64,000 bases of DNA, taken from positions 4,026,352-4,090,351 of the forward strand of contig NW_022145596.1 of the NCBI RefSeq assembly GCF_000002235.5, in the 5' to 3' direction. Below are positions 12,110 through 23,718 of the stretch, in pieces. Source of the stretch: Strongylocentrotus purpuratus. Lineage: Eukaryota; Echinodermata; Echinoidea; Camarodonta; Strongylocentrotidae. The position numbers were made by a program, and so were the translations under genes. Each line of letters starts with the position of its first letter. The first letter of the stretch is position 1. The notes beneath the pieces were generated by a model that was not told the origin of the DNA, did no database searches, and saw only the letters and a program-made list of their open reading frames with translations.

Positions 12110-12195
12110 TGCCCCCCCCCCTCCCACCCGCGCAAAGCACAGAAGCTTTGAAGTTTCATTAAATCATTAGAGAAAGAAGGCGATGCGTTGTACTC
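12110..12195 (-). repeat. Solo fragment of the ~110-bp satellite
   Basis: CGCGCAAAGCACAGAAGCTT followed by TTTCATTAAATCATTAGAGA and AAGAAGGCGATGCGTTGTAC matches one minus-strand monomer. Confidence 0.8.
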
Positions 12196-12566
12196 AGAAC
12201 CTACTCTAATTGCAAATTAAGTGATATACTATGCAACAGTGCCATTGACGGCTCGCGCTAGCTAGTACTCCATGGCTAGTAACTTCTTGGTAAGAAATGT
12301 CATTCGACACTTTTTACACACTATGGTAGAGGGCTTACTCACGAAACGTACCGCTATCACAATCTGTTGCATAACAATCTGGGCATTCACAACAACACTT
12401 ATGCGTGCGGGGATCGTTGTACCTTCTTGGTTGTACGTTTCGTGACAGTCCTCACACAACTGAGAAGCACACAGAAAAGCAGAGGGATTGGTTATGACTT
12501 TATAATGGGACCCAGACAGGTACAGGTAGATGGCTTTACCTTCCGGAGGTCCTGCATATATCAATA

Positions 12567-13106
12567 GGGACTTTTAGAATGAGTGGACGAGAACACGACG
12601 AACGCCGACTGATCATGCGTGTCAACGTACTTAACTGCCCATGTTGACTACAATTAGAAATCTTTTAGATTGCACTCGACGATATACATGCATGCAGGAA
12701 GTAACATTATGAACATCACGGACAAAGAAAGAGGACAAAATATACAGTTCCTCATTCTACCCTCAACAAAAGAACATCCCTTCACTGCTATTATGTAAAA
12801 ATGTGTAGAACAGGTGAATATGCATGTGACACCAGTTCTGTTCTACACATTTTTACATAATAGCAGGGAAGGGATGTTTCGGCTTTGTCTATACCTGAGG
12901 AACTATATTTTATGCGCACGCGGCATACTAGTACCTTGAGCACGTAAAGGCGCTATATAAATATCAATATGTATGTACTAGATTTAGGAAAATCAAGGTT
13001 GACGCATTCTCGATCGCCGACTGAGACGTCGTAACGCATGCGCTGTGCCTTAAAATGACGTCACACGTTGCAGTCAAAGCTGACAACGTGCAAATCTAAA
13101 AGTCCC
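12567..13106. mobile_element. TA-flanked MITE with large internal palindrome (540 bp)
   Basis: TA|GGGACTTTTAGA at the left and TCTAAAAGTCCC|TA at the right form the ends; the TIR (GGGACTTTTAGATTTGC) is shared with a 149-bp copy at 32747-32895. TA duplication fits Tc1/mariner-type mobilisation. The interior holds an inverted repeat with 38-bp arms (12774-12811 and 12840-12877) differing at a single base, and weaker homology extends it to about 12735-12915. Confidence 0.8.
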
Positions 13107-13411
13107 TAATGCCTCCTTACGTCTACCTCTGTATACCATAAGCCTGAACTCTGGAGCTATCCATGCAGGGAGGTGGTTTTCCACCTCCCTGAGCTATCAC
13201 AGCTTGAAAAGCAGCGTACTGGCGTGAGTCAACAATACCCTCTTCAACATTCACGCTCGAGCGTGAAGGTCGCGAGCCATTCTCATAAACTGTTTGGTTG
13301 GCGCGCGGTCTTGTTTATTTTTGAACAATAATATAGACCCTCTCACAATGGATTTCACGATCGACTTCAAATCGTGTGACGCTAACATCTGTTTCTGGTA
13401 AGGATAATTGT

Positions 13412-14045
13412 ACAAGCCCCCCTCGCCCTGTATTAAGGAATAACGGCTCAACTTCAAATGTACTCATTAAGGATAATTGCACTTGGGCGTTAAAGGTACT
13501 ATGTCCCATTTGCAGGCCAAAAAAATGAAAAAGTTAAATTCCAACTGCATTTGAAAGATAATACTTATTTAGAACTTCCCTAAAAAAGGTGGGGCTTGAA
13601 AATGTCTTCAAGTGGGAAAATAATGACTATTAGTTGTCAAAATTTTGGCTGCAAAAGGGACATAGTACCTTTAAGAGGATACGACCCCTAGAAGTTGCGC
13701 ATTTCACTTTTTTCAATCTTATCCGTTAATACCAGAACAAAAGTCTTTGAAAACAACGGGTCGCCGTAATTGCATTTCACTTTTTTCAATCTTATCCGTT
13801 AATACCCGAACAAAAGTCTTTTGAAAACAATAGAACTAGTCTCTACAAGCCCCCTCGTCCTGTATTAAGGAATAACGGCTCAACTTCAAACGTGCTCATT
13901 AAGGATAACTGTTCTTGGACGTTAAGAGGATACGACCCCTAGAAGTTGCGCGTGAACCTGACACCTGTCATGGGTCGTCTTAATTGCATTTCACTTTTTT
14001 TTTTTTCAACCTTATCCGTTAATACCTGAACAAAAGTCTTTGTCT
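13412..14045. repeat. Local segmental duplication, one copy split by a MITE
   Basis: The sequence beginning ACAAGCCCCC…CTGTATTAAGGAATAACGG at 13412 is repeated from 13843. Downstream parts (GAGGATACGACCCCTAGAAG; TTCACTTTTTTCAATCTTAT) are also repeated two to three times. The left copy carries the MITE at 13490-13674 and the right copy does not. Confidence 0.85.
13490..13674. mobile_element. TTAA-flanked MITE, internally deleted copy (185 bp)
   Basis: Same termini as the element at 777-1316, in opposite orientation, with the central ~350 bp deleted. The TTAA at both borders is a true target duplication: the paralogous site at 13918-13945 reads GACGTTAAGAGGATACG with a single TTAA and no insert. 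Confidence 0.93.
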
Positions 14046-14733
14046 TATAATCCTCCTCTTCTGGAAGTACTGTCGTAACTCCCCTCTTAGCAAAGTTTTA
14101 ATCTCAGGCATTCTCTCTCTCTCTCTATCTCTTTCTTCATCTATTCCCTCAATGGTTTATTTATTTATTTATTTATTTTATTTATGCATGTTCACAATTT
14201 CACAATTCATTGAAGTTAATATCACATGAAAATTAATATAAGATGACAAATCATTTTCAATTTTACAATACATTTGAATTAACTTCACGTGAAAAAGAAT
14301 ATAACATTGTTTTATCAAAGACAAGTTGCAACTTATATACAGTTTGAAGAATGAACACACAAAGGTGATGAAACATAAGCAAATAGAGCTTGAATCGTTA
14401 CAACACCTTTCAAATATATAATATATGACAAATAAAATTCCTAAAGTTTTGTAGTGAACTATTTACACTATTTACAAAGTTTTAAAAAAAGAAAGAAAAA
14501 CAAAATTTCGTTAGGCCTAGTAACAAAATTATGTTAGATTTAATTAGAACTGATAAATAGATTATAATCTACACACTTTTAATCTTACACACGTCACAAA
14601 CAATCAAGCGTCAATCTCTCTTTCGCTCTCTCTCGCTTTTTGTCTCTTACAGGTTCACTACCCTTGACGTCAAGACAACAAACGCAACAAAGTAGAATAA
14701 ACACGTTGGACTTTACTGTAAAATGGTGACAAC

Positions 14734-14739
14734 TTTATT
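14734..14739 (-). promoter_or_regulatory. Candidate polyadenylation signal AATAAA of the PC4-like gene
   Basis: AATAAA on the minus strand lies about 64 nt after the PC4-like stop codon, in an AT-rich 3' region, which is a sensible position for cleavage signalling. Confidence 0.5.
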
Positions 14740-14802
14740 ATCATTTTTTCAAATCATATTCATTCCGTTACATATCCAAGGTTTTTTGTTGTCTCGATGC
14801 GA

Positions 14803-15138
14803 CTACTGGTTTTCTCCACTGTAGATTGCACGGTTGATGTTCTTAGAAATCATCAGGACTGCTTTGAATTCCCTCGCAGATAAGGGGATACCTTTTTTAG
14901 TCGGAAAGTACTGCCCATTTGACTCGTAGTAATCTCGAACGTCGACATAGACTTGACCTCTGAATTTTCGCACGGCCACGTACTTGGCGCGTCCATCCTT
15001 CATGCTGATTGGTAACTTGGCAACGGTTGTGGCTTTCACATCGCGGGCCATGTTTGTTGTCACGCCTGTACCACCTCCATCCACATCCTTCTCGTAGCTG
15101 TCCATCTGACGTCCCTTCAGTGGCTTGATGGTTTTCAT
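14803..15138 (-). CDS. PC4/Sub1-like single-strand DNA-binding protein
   Basis: The frame from the first ATG encodes 111 residues. The last ~70 match the PC4 (p15/Sub1) fold: a first strand ending AKYVAVRKFRGQVYVDVRDY, an acidic/polar turn (YESNGQYFPTKKG), then IPLSAREFKAVL and an amphipathic helix ending at the stop. In known PC4 proteins this domain binds single-stranded DNA and acts as a transcription coactivator in the nucleus. The N-terminal ~40 residues (MKTIKPLKGRQMDSYEKDVD and a Gly/Thr stretch) are unrelated to the Ser-rich arm of vertebrate Sub1. A second ATG at MDSYEK is an alternative start. CCATATAAAATTG about 45 bp upstream resembles a TATA box, and an AATAAA lies 64 nt downstream. 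The frame is intact despite the repeat-rich setting; a retrocopy or a gene carried by a mobile element is possible. Confidence 0.82.
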   Translation of the reverse strand: MKTIKPLKGRQMDSYEKDVDGGGTGVTTNMARDVKATTVAKLPISMKDGRAKYVAVRKFRGQVYVDVRDYYESNGQYFPTKKGIPLSAREFKAVLMISKNINRAIYSGENQ

Positions 15139-15364
15139 GTGACTATATACCAAGTTTATTAAAAGTGACAGCTCCACAATTTTATATGGATTTATTAGAA
15201 GATTGGGTGAATACGAGACATATAAGGAGTATAGACATTGGTGATGTGGTAATTTTTAATAATAAACTTATTCGATATAAAGGAAGTTGTATATACGATA
15301 AGAGGTTGTATGACAAGGAATTTACAAATTAAAACATATTCTGGAAAACGATGGTAAACTAAAA

Positions 15365-15560
15365 AGTCAGGCGCGGATCCAGGATTTTCCAATAGGGGGG
15401 GGGGGGGGCCGGAAATTCGAAATTCGCGCAGACCGTTATATAAACTTACCAATACTGACAAGGTCATATTAGAAGCACTGTACTTTAATAGTGTATTGGT
15501 ACCTACAAACGGGCACAATTATTTTGGAAAGGGGACATGCTCACGTCACATCTCTTGTCC
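15365..15560 (-). repeat. Dispersed repeat end, GCGCGGATCCAGG type
   Basis: In reverse orientation this segment (CAAAATAATTGTGCCCG … TATTGGAAAATCCTGGATCC, GCGCCTG) matches 35735-35900 over about 160 bp, including the position of the poly-C run. In both places it is near satellite-family DNA or decayed repeats. Confidence 0.75.
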
Positions 15561-15659
15561 GATATCAACATTCCCCGTTTTCAAGTTATGCTCGCGCGCA
15601 ATTTTTTTTTTACATTTCCATCAGTGGGGGCTGAAGCCTCTTGCCCTAATATCTATTTC

Positions 15660-16520
15660 CTGGTTTAATAATTTGGCGAGTGAGCGAAGCGAGTGAGCGG
15701 AAATTTGAGCTTATGTATGTTGTGAAAAGTGTTAATTGTCACCAAAATATACGAGATAAGATATAACAAATGCATATTGGTAATTTTTAAATTTTCGGGG
15801 AAAGAGAGGCTGCAACACCATCACGCATTAACTGCAGGTGTTTTGTAATCAAATCAGACTCCCCAAAAAATTGTTAACCAAAACGCACGAATCCAGTTTC
15901 AAAAATCCAAAAAATGTCAGCTTCAGAGGGGGGCACATCACCCATCAGACTCCCTCTAAAAGTATTAACCGAATCGCACGAATCTAGGTATAAAAAAAAA
16001 TCAGCTTCAGAGCTAGAGAGGAACCCCCCCCCCACACACACACACACACACCCTGTGCGCGCCAGCGTGAAATTAACGCTGGCGCTAATGCGTAAGCAGG
16101 GGCGGAGGAGCTATTTCCAAAGTGGAAAGCACCAACAAAAAAGGGCACCTACAAAGCGAAATCTCAAAGCGAAAATATACATTTTTTTAGACATTGGTAT
16201 ATACCCTTTCATTGTGATCCCATTATCAGGGACGATTTCAATATTTGTTTTTCTTTATATATCATACAAGTTATTGCTTAAACATCACACTTTCGGCTAA
16301 GTGTGATTGTCTGAATATTCATTTGCGAGCGAGCAAAGCGAGCGAGAAAAAATGTAAGATCTGTGAGGTCGTAGAGTAAAAAATTACATCTTATAAAGAG
16401 GGGGGGAGGGGAATCATGATGGGGTTATAAGCATCACGGAAGACTAAAAAAACATTTGTTTTAAAGTGACATAATTATAATTGTATCATCTATAAATGCG
16501 AGCGAGCGAGCGAGCTTTAG
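15660..16520. repeat. Decayed repeats with GAGCGAGCGAAGCGAGCGAG motifs
   Basis: The motif occurs at about 15674-15700, 16325-16348 and 16498-16515, separated by AT-rich sequence. The part at 16110-16200 (GCACC…AAAAAGGGCACCTACAAAG) resembles 29948-30030. The open frame here is not protein-like, and CACACACA and poly-C tracts interrupt it. Confidence 0.5.
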
Positions 16521-16589
16521 GGGAAATTACTCTTAGTCGCTTTAAATTTGGTGCAAGACTAATGATGAGCAGGTTATGGGGGCACGTGC

Positions 16590-17260
16590 CCCCCCCCCCC
16601 CCGATGATGAGAGGTTAAGGGGACACATATCGAAAGGGATAAAGACACTTATTAGAAAAGAAAAGGAGCATGTGTCAAGGTACAAAGAGTAATTATCAAA
16701 GGTTCAAACTGGGCACTTCTTACACCTGAAAGGAGGCACTCACCAGAAATGAGATAGGGCACTTATGAGTATGGGAAATGGGCATTTGTCGACGGAAAAG
16801 AGGCATCCATCAGAAATTGATTTATCAGAGGTGAAAAGGGGCATTTATGAAAAGGGGATAGGTCCCTATATAGAAAGGAAAAGGGGCACGATTCAAAATT
16901 AAAGGGCAGTTAGCAAAGGTGAAAATGGGCACCCATCATAGATGAAAAGAGTACTTATCAGGAGGGGAAGGGGTACTTTTCAAGGTAAAATGAGCATCTC
17001 TCAGATTCGAATAGGGGCAATTATCGGAGGTGAAGAGCGCACTGAAGTGAAACGAATTAACTTCATATATATGAAAATGGTCATTCACCAGAGATGAAAA
17101 GGGACACTTTTTATTTATGAAGGGCCTCATTTTTCTAAATAGCCCTCAGATAGGAAAGGGGGCACATGTGTTGATGAAATGTGCGCTTATCCGAGTTAAA
17201 AAGGGGAAGGGGCACTTCTTTACAAAGTAAAAGTGGCCCTTTTAGGGGGGGGGTACTTGA
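16590..17260. repeat. Degenerate ~30-bp tandem repeat of GGGGCACTTATC type
   Basis: More than 15 imperfect units of AAAAGGGGCAC-TTATCAGA-GGTG follow each other across about 650 bp. They are heavily diverged, so the array is old. Open frames here are chance. Confidence 0.7.
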
Positions 17261-17514
17261 AGAGTGGGGCGAACTTTGCCCCCTACCCCTGCCACCCGCC
17301 CCATCATCTGAAAATCCAAAATGATGTTGTAGGGGCCGGGCGCGGCTTTATCATGAGTGCTTTTATGTGAACCTCTTTTTTTATAAATATATTATGCTGG
17401 ATTCTGACCCAGATTGCACACTCTAAAATGATAGTATGATCATCCCCAATACGCTTGTAGTTCACGTATGCACCCCTTCCTCCTAATTCGTCGTTACCGT
17501 CACTGCCATTTACG

Positions 17515-17725
17515 TATGGCCGGTGTGACCGCGTAGAATGTAACCCGCACCGATCGTCCGACTAATAGAGATCGATCGAGAGCGGACGATCGGTGCGGAT
17601 TTTATCCGCGCAGAATGTCCGTGTCGGACATTCCGTGTGCGCCTCAAATGTCTGACGGACAATCCATGCGGAAGGGTCTCGCACCAATAGTCCGCCTGCC
17701 GCACCGAATGTCCGTACTCTAGTCC
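17515..17725. repeat. Repeat with 16-bp perfect palindrome
   Basis: CCGCACCGATCGTCCG and its exact complement CGGACGATCGGTGCGG are separated by 22 bases. They follow GGCCGGTGTGACCGCG and precede several GTCCG/CGGAC motifs. The same components occur inverted at 29080-29215. Confidence 0.75.
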
Positions 17726-17879
17726 ACACATATACATAGTCAATATAGTGGAGGCTGTTAGGGCTAAATAGGGGTTGTTTGGTGCAGATTCTTCTAAAAG
17801 CACCAAATTTGCCCCAGAGGTAGATTATACCATACTTTTACGATTTCTTCCGGACGCCAAGAAGGGTACCCTCTGGGTA

Positions 17880-18570
17880 TGCCATATTAGGCAAATTCAA
17901 AATGGCCGCCATCTGAGTTAAAGGTCAAGCGTAGTTCGGAAAAGCGGTTGTATGATAATAGTTTATATATTTATGGGGTTTTGGGGGTCAGAGAATCTGA
18001 TTATGATATTCTTTCATCAATTTAAGATCTCCTTGGGGCTGCCATACTGGTCATATTGGTCAAATCCAAAATGGCCGCCATCTGATAGTTACAGGTCAAG
18101 TGTAGTTACGAAAGAAAATGGGCTAGTATGATAAAAGTTTATTTATGGGGTTTTCGGGGTCAGAGAATCTGATTATGATATTCTTTCATCGATTTGAGAT
18201 CTCCTCGGGTCATACTGGTAATATTGGTCAAATCCAAAATGGCCGCCATTTGATAGTTCCAGATCAATAGTAGTTCCAAAAGGAAAAGAGCTAAAATGAT
18301 AAAAAAAAATTATATAGTAAGGGGGTTTTCTGGGTCAGAGAATCTGATTATGATGTTGCTTGTATCAATATTGCAGGTCTCCTTGGGGCTGTCATGCTGG
18401 CCATATTGGCCAAATAAAAAATGGCCGCCATCCGAGTTAAAGGTAAAGCGTAGTTTCAAAAGGAAAAGGACCAGTATGATAAAAGTTGATGAATTCATGG
18501 GGTTTCCGGGGTCGGATAATCTGATTATGATGTTCTTTTATCAATTTTATTTCACCATCCTGTCCTAAGG
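17880..18570 (+). repeat. ~170-bp tandem repeat (4 units), arm of the composite element
   Basis: AAAATGGCCGCCAT recurs at about 17900, 18070, 18237 and 18419. Each unit also has GGTCAGAGAATCTGATTATG and TCTCCTTGGGGCTG. About 1.5 inverted units lie at 21470-21760. Confidence 0.85.
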
Positions 18571-18689
18571 CTACAATGAAGTCCATTTCCTAGTTGAAGA
18601 AGATGAGTGAAGATGCGCCAAATTCACACTTGAGTGGGTTTAAATCTTGGCCTGCGCCCATATGTTTCATCAATATGCAAACTTTCCTC

Positions 18690-19935
18690 TGTGAAATGCA
18701 TAATACATTCGTTTTCGAGGATTGGCAAGGAAAAAAGATAAACAGTAAAAACAGACCATGAATAAAGAAATAAACAGCTTGTTCGATTTGTTTTGAAGCA
18801 TTATATTCAAAGACCCGGACAGCTTTATCTTTATTATCCATATAAATAACGTCTCTAATCACTGTCAGACGGGAGATAATACCAATACGAAATGCATTAA
18901 GCAACGTCTAGACATAACGGTCGAATCTCAACTTTAGTTTTCTCATTCTTCTTTACATTTCGAAGCGTTACATGGGATCTTAATCCTTAATCTTAATTTA
19001 AGCATGCTTTGAATCTGGTCACGCTTCGAAAAGTTCGTGGCCTAGCATTTTGCTTCTGTTGATGATCAAATAGAGAAAGCACCCTTTATAGATCAAGGAG
19101 AGTTTGAACAAAGCACGAAGTAGGAGCAGTGCAATTTAAATATCAAGGGATGGATTAGAGTTTATTTCTAAAATGAAATGAAAGGGCTATTTTATTTTCA
19201 TGAGTCCTTTCACTTCATTGAAGAAATAACCTCTCTTTATATCTTAGAGACACTTTCTCTTGAAAGTCAAATAAACTCGAGAGCATCCTAGGGCTCCGCC
19301 CTGGTACCCCTGGTAGGGGCTCTTCCAGGCCCCTAAAGCTGTGCCATAGTGTACGGATCCATTAGAAAGCAAAATAAGCCCAATAAATAATTTGTATATA
19401 TATATATATATATATATAGTTCTCCTATGCAAACTTCCTCTGTGAAATGCATACTAAATTCGTTTTCGAGGGTTGGCAATGAAAATAGATAAACAGTAGA
19501 AACAGACCATGAATAAAGAAATAAATAGCTTGTTCGATTTGTTTTGACGCATTATCTTTAAAAACCCGGACAGCTTTATCTTTATTATCCTTAAAAAATA
19601 ACTTCTATAATCACTCTGAGATGGAATAAAATACCAAAACGAATTGCCATATGCAACGTCTAGACATAAAGGTTGAATCTCAACTTTATTTTTCTTATTC
19701 TTCTTTTAAATTTCGAAGCGTTGCATGGGATCTTAATCCTGTTTTTTTTTCTACATACATTAATGCCCCCATTTAAGCATACTTGGAATCTGGTCACGCT
19801 TCGAAAAGTTCGTGGCCTAGCCTTTCGCTTCTGTTGATAATCAAATAAAGAAAGCAGTCTTTATAGATCAGGGAGAGTGTGAAAAAGCACACAGTAGGAG
19901 TAGTGCAGTTTAAATATCAAAGGATGGATTAGAGT
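18690..19935. repeat. Dispersed repeat, two partial copies inside the composite element
   Basis: Segments with CATGAATAAAGAAATAAA, CCGGACAGCTTTATCTTTAT and CACGCTTCGAAAAGTTCGTG occur at 18690-19165 and 19425-19935, and again around 20710-21190. The intervening 19235-19400 stretch (GGATCCATTAGAAAGCAAAA) is shared with 31265-31370 and contains a (TA)n run at about 19394-19418. Confidence 0.75.
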
Positions 19936-19949
19936 TTATTTCTAAAGTG

Positions 19950-20702
19950 AAATAATAATAATAATAATAATATGACAAATTTATATAGCGCTTGTGACAA
20001 AAGTTTCAAAGCGCTGTACATGTACACAAATCAAAATTACTTCAAACAAAATCGATATTACTAATGGAATTAACATTACTCAAATTACCAAGAAAACAAA
20101 ATACTACCTACATAACAACTAATTATCATTACTTATATTAACAAGAAAATCAAATATTTCTATCATAACTTAACAAATTGACATTACTCAAATTACCAAG
20201 AAGATCAAACATTACTAATATTACTAAAGAAATTAACAAAACATGTAAATTCCTTGGAAATTAACACATTATATCAGTAATAGTAATAATTTGAAAAGAC
20301 ATAATGAAGGCATGGTAATATTTATTCGAACTTATTTTAGAGTTATTTGGGTTGCTTTTGGAATAGATGAGTTTTTAGATTCTTTTTTAAAATGTCAATG
20401 GTGGGTGAGTCCTGGATATGGGCGGGGAGAATGTTCCAAAGAGTGGGGGCACAGACTGAGAAGGCCCTGTTACCATAGCGGTTGTGGGTGCGAGGACCAA
20501 GTGCGAGCTGGGGTCTGGATGATGATCTAAGGTTCATGCCGGTAGTCTGTTTGGGTGAGATCAGTTCAATCAGGTATGATGGTGCGTGTTGATGGATGAT
20601 GTGGAACGTGAGAAGAAGAATCTTGAATTGGATACGTTGGGGAATTAAGAGCCAATGTAGGGTGCGGATGACTGGAGTGATGTGATCGTGCTTTCTGGTG
20701 CG
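19950..20702 (-). mobile_element. 5'-truncated LINE fragment
   Basis: Minus-strand insertion of about 750 bp with a C-terminal reverse-transcriptase-ORF remnant, a 3' UTR ending GCGCTATATAAATTTGTC and an (ATT)n tail. It interrupts a repeat whose uninterrupted form is at 19155-19200 (TTTCTAAAATGAAATGAAAG). The ends are flanked by GAAAT-like sequence on both sides. 5' truncation and a short-repeat tail are typical of CR1/L2-type LINEs. Confidence 0.85.
20343..20700 (-). pseudogene. LINE ORF2 C-terminal remnant
   Basis: The frame reads without a stop from the truncation point (T-R-K-H-D-H-I-T-P-V…) to the normal end. It contains HITPVIRTLHWLLIPQRIQF, the NRYGNRAFSVCAPTLWN block and the terminal LKKNLKTHLFQK, which together are the signature end of many CR1/L2-like ORF2 proteins. 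No EN or RT domain remains. It is a dead-on-arrival copy and not a host gene. Confidence 0.88.
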
Positions 20703-21999
20703 AAATGAAACTGAAAGGGCTATTTTATTTTCAAGAGTCCTTTCACTTCATTTAAGAAATAATCACTCTGAAATGGAATTAAAATACCAAAACGAATTGC
20801 ATTGTGCAACGTCTAGACATAAAGGTGAAATCTCAACTTTATTTTTCTTATTCTTCTTTTAAATTTCGAAGCGTTGCATGGGATCTTAATCCTGTTTTTT
20901 CTACATACATCAATACCCCCATTTAAGCATACTTATAATCTGGTCACGCTTCGAAAAGTTCGTGGCCTAGCATTTTGCTTCTGTTGATGATCAAATAGAG
21001 AAAACACCCTTTATAGAACAGGGAGAGTGTGAACAAAGCACGAAGTAGGAGCAGTGCAATTTAAATATCAATTTAAAAACCCAGACAGCTTTATCTTTAT
21101 TATCCTTAAAAAATAACGTCTATAATCACTCTGAGATGGAATAAAATACCAATACGAATTGCATTATGCAACGTCTAGACATAAGTCGAGTCCCTGGGGA
21201 CTTGGATCACGATAATGCCGATAATACTTTACCGATGACCAGATTTCAAGTAAAGTTTACTATAAAGAACCAATTCCGACATTCAGAAATGATTTTCGGT
21301 GACTGATGTGTCAGATGTGATCATTCACAAAGGAAAGGCCAGCACACAAAAACAAATTACATTTCCTCTCTCAGCTCTCTTTATGTTCATGTAATCTTTG
21401 TAAAAGTTCGTTCCCGATTTTGGCGCATGCGGAGTGTGCAATTACGAACTCGCTAATGGATAAAAGAACATCATAATCAGATTATCCGACCCCGAAAACC
21501 CAATGAATTCATCAACTTTTATCATACTAGCCCATTTCCTTTCATAACTATACTTGACCTGTAACTCAGATGGCGGCCATTTTGGATTTGACCAATATGA
21601 CGAGTAAGGCAGCCCCAAGGAGACCTCAAATCAATGAAAGAACATCAAAATCAGATTCTCTGACCCCCAAAACCCTATAAATATATAAACTATAATCATA
21701 CAAGCGCTTTTCCTTTTGGAACTACGCTTGACCTTTAACTCAGATAGTGGCCATTTTGGATTTGTCCAAGATGGCAGTCCCAGAGAGCGCCCTTCTTGGC
21801 GTCCGGCAGAAATCGTAATAGTATGGTATAATCTACCTCTGGGGCAAATTTGGTGCTTTTAGAAGAATCTGCACCAAAATATCCCTAACAGCCCCCACTA
21901 ATACAAGTATAATTATACTTAATGAATGAAACGACTGGATAACCCATATTCAGCTTTGCCAGCTAGCTAGGGACTACACTACAGGTCTTCCCGGCGCGG

Positions 22000-22219
22000 G
22001 TCCATGGGAGAGGGGGGGGGGGGGGCGGGGCGAGAGGGTCTTGACCCCAAACCGCCAACAAAAAAAAAGAAGAGAGAGAGGGAGAGAGAGAGAGTCAGAG
22101 AGAGAGAAGGTAAAGCGGAGAGTAAGGGAAAGGAAGAAGAGGAAGAAGAAAAGAAAAGGGGGAAAAGAAGGAGATCGGGGGCGAAAGGCCTTTGCCACCC
22201 CCTCCCCCCTCCCCTCAGC

Positions 22220-22272
<53 letters not shown>

Positions 22273-23682
22273 AGAAGGAAGGAAAAATAAAGGAAAGGGA
22301 AAGAAGAGACAAAGGGAAAGGAAGAAGACAAGAAAAGGGCAAAGAAGGAGATCGGGGAGCCGCCGAAAGGGCTTTGCTTCCCAGGTTGTTGCCCCCCCCC
22401 CCCCCCCCAAGCAAAAAGAAAGAGAGAAGGAAGAGAAGGAAAAGAAAAAGGGAAAAGAGGAGATAAAGGGAAAGAAAGAAAAGAAGGGGATATCAGTTGC
22501 AGTTTTCCCGCCAACAAGTTGGGGATCGGGGGGGGCAAATGGCCCTTGTCCCCCCCCCCCCTTCTACAGCAAACTTAAAAGAGAGAGCAAGGAAGAGAAG
22601 GGAAAGGGAAAGAAAAGAAAGGTACGGGAGATCAATTGTGATTTTTCCCATCACGCGGTGTGGATCGGGGGCGAAAGGCCTTCGCCTGCCCTCCCCTGGC
22701 AAACAAAGAGAGAGAGAGAGAAGGAAGGAAAAGAAGGGAAAGGGAAAGAAGAGAGAAGAGGAAAGGAAGAAGAAAAGAAAAAGGGGAAAAGAAGGAGATC
22801 GGGGGGCGGAAGGGCCTTGCCGCCCATGCTGTTGCCTCACCCCCCCCCCCCCCGCAAAACAAGAGAGAAGGAAGGAAAGGGTAAGAAACAAAAGAAGAAA
22901 AGAAAAGAAGGGATATCATTATCAGTTGGGAAAGAGGAGAGCTAAAATGGAACACAAAAGAGGAAGAAGAAAAGAAAAGGGTGAAAAGAAGCAAAGATCA
23001 GTTGCGATTAATCCCACCAAATTCGTGTGGATCGGGGGGAGGGGGCGAAAGGCCCCTGCCTCCCTCAGCAAACTTAAATGTGTGAGAGAGAGAGAGAGAG
23101 AGAGAAGTAAGGGAAGGGAAAGGGGGAAAAAAGAGGAAGAAGAAAGGTAGGGAGATCAGTTGCAATTTGTCCCGATTTATACCCCTCCCCCCCCCCCCCC
23201 CTTAGCAAAGAGAGAGAGAGAAGGAAGGAAAAGAAGGGAAAGGGAAATAAGAGAAAAAGAAGAAGAGAAGAAAAAAGCAAAAAGAAGGAGATTGGGGGCC
23301 GGAAGGGCCTTGCCGCCCATGCTGTTGTCCCCCCCCCCCCGCGCCAAACAAGAGAGAAGGAAGGAAAGGGAAAGAAACAAAAGAGGAAAAGAAAAGAAGG
23401 AATATCAGTTGCAATTTTTCTGCAAACAAGATGTGGATCGCGGAGAAAGGCCTTTGTCTCTGCCCCCTCCCCTCCCCGACCACCCCACCCCCTCCCCGCC
23501 AAAAAAAAGAGAGAAAGAAGGGAAAGGGAAAGAGGAGAGCTAAAATGAAACACAAAAGAGGAAGAAGAAAAGAAAAGGGTGAAAAGAAGCAGAGATCAGT
23601 TGCGATTAATCCCACCAAAATCGCGTGGATCGGGGGAGGGGGGCGAAGGGCCCCTGCCACCCTCAGCAAACTTAAATGAGAG

Positions 23683-23718
<36 letters not shown>

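Larger units (their letters stand above)
17748..21898. mobile_element. Composite TA-flanked element with long inverted ends (4.15 kb)
   Basis: Left GTGGAGGCTGTTAGGG and right, on the other strand, GTGGGGGCTGTTAGGG both abut TA. Inverted homology continues inwards through GGTGCAGATTCTTCTAAAAG and the GGCCGCCAT repeats. The core (18600-21200) holds a repeat family present three times and a LINE fragment. No transposase gene is visible, so the unit is non-autonomous or a shell with later insertions. TA alone is weak evidence for a target duplication. Confidence 0.6.

Noticed and set aside
17748..21898. Polinton/Maverick element, suggested by long inverted ends
   Set aside because: No polymerase, integrase, ATPase or capsid gene in 4 kb, and the flanks show TA and not a 6-bp duplication.
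22004..22945. 313-codon open frame, Lys/Arg/Glu-rich
   Set aside because: It follows the purine tracts and C runs of a tandem repeat. Equally long frames exist on the other strand, and there is no domain or initiation context.
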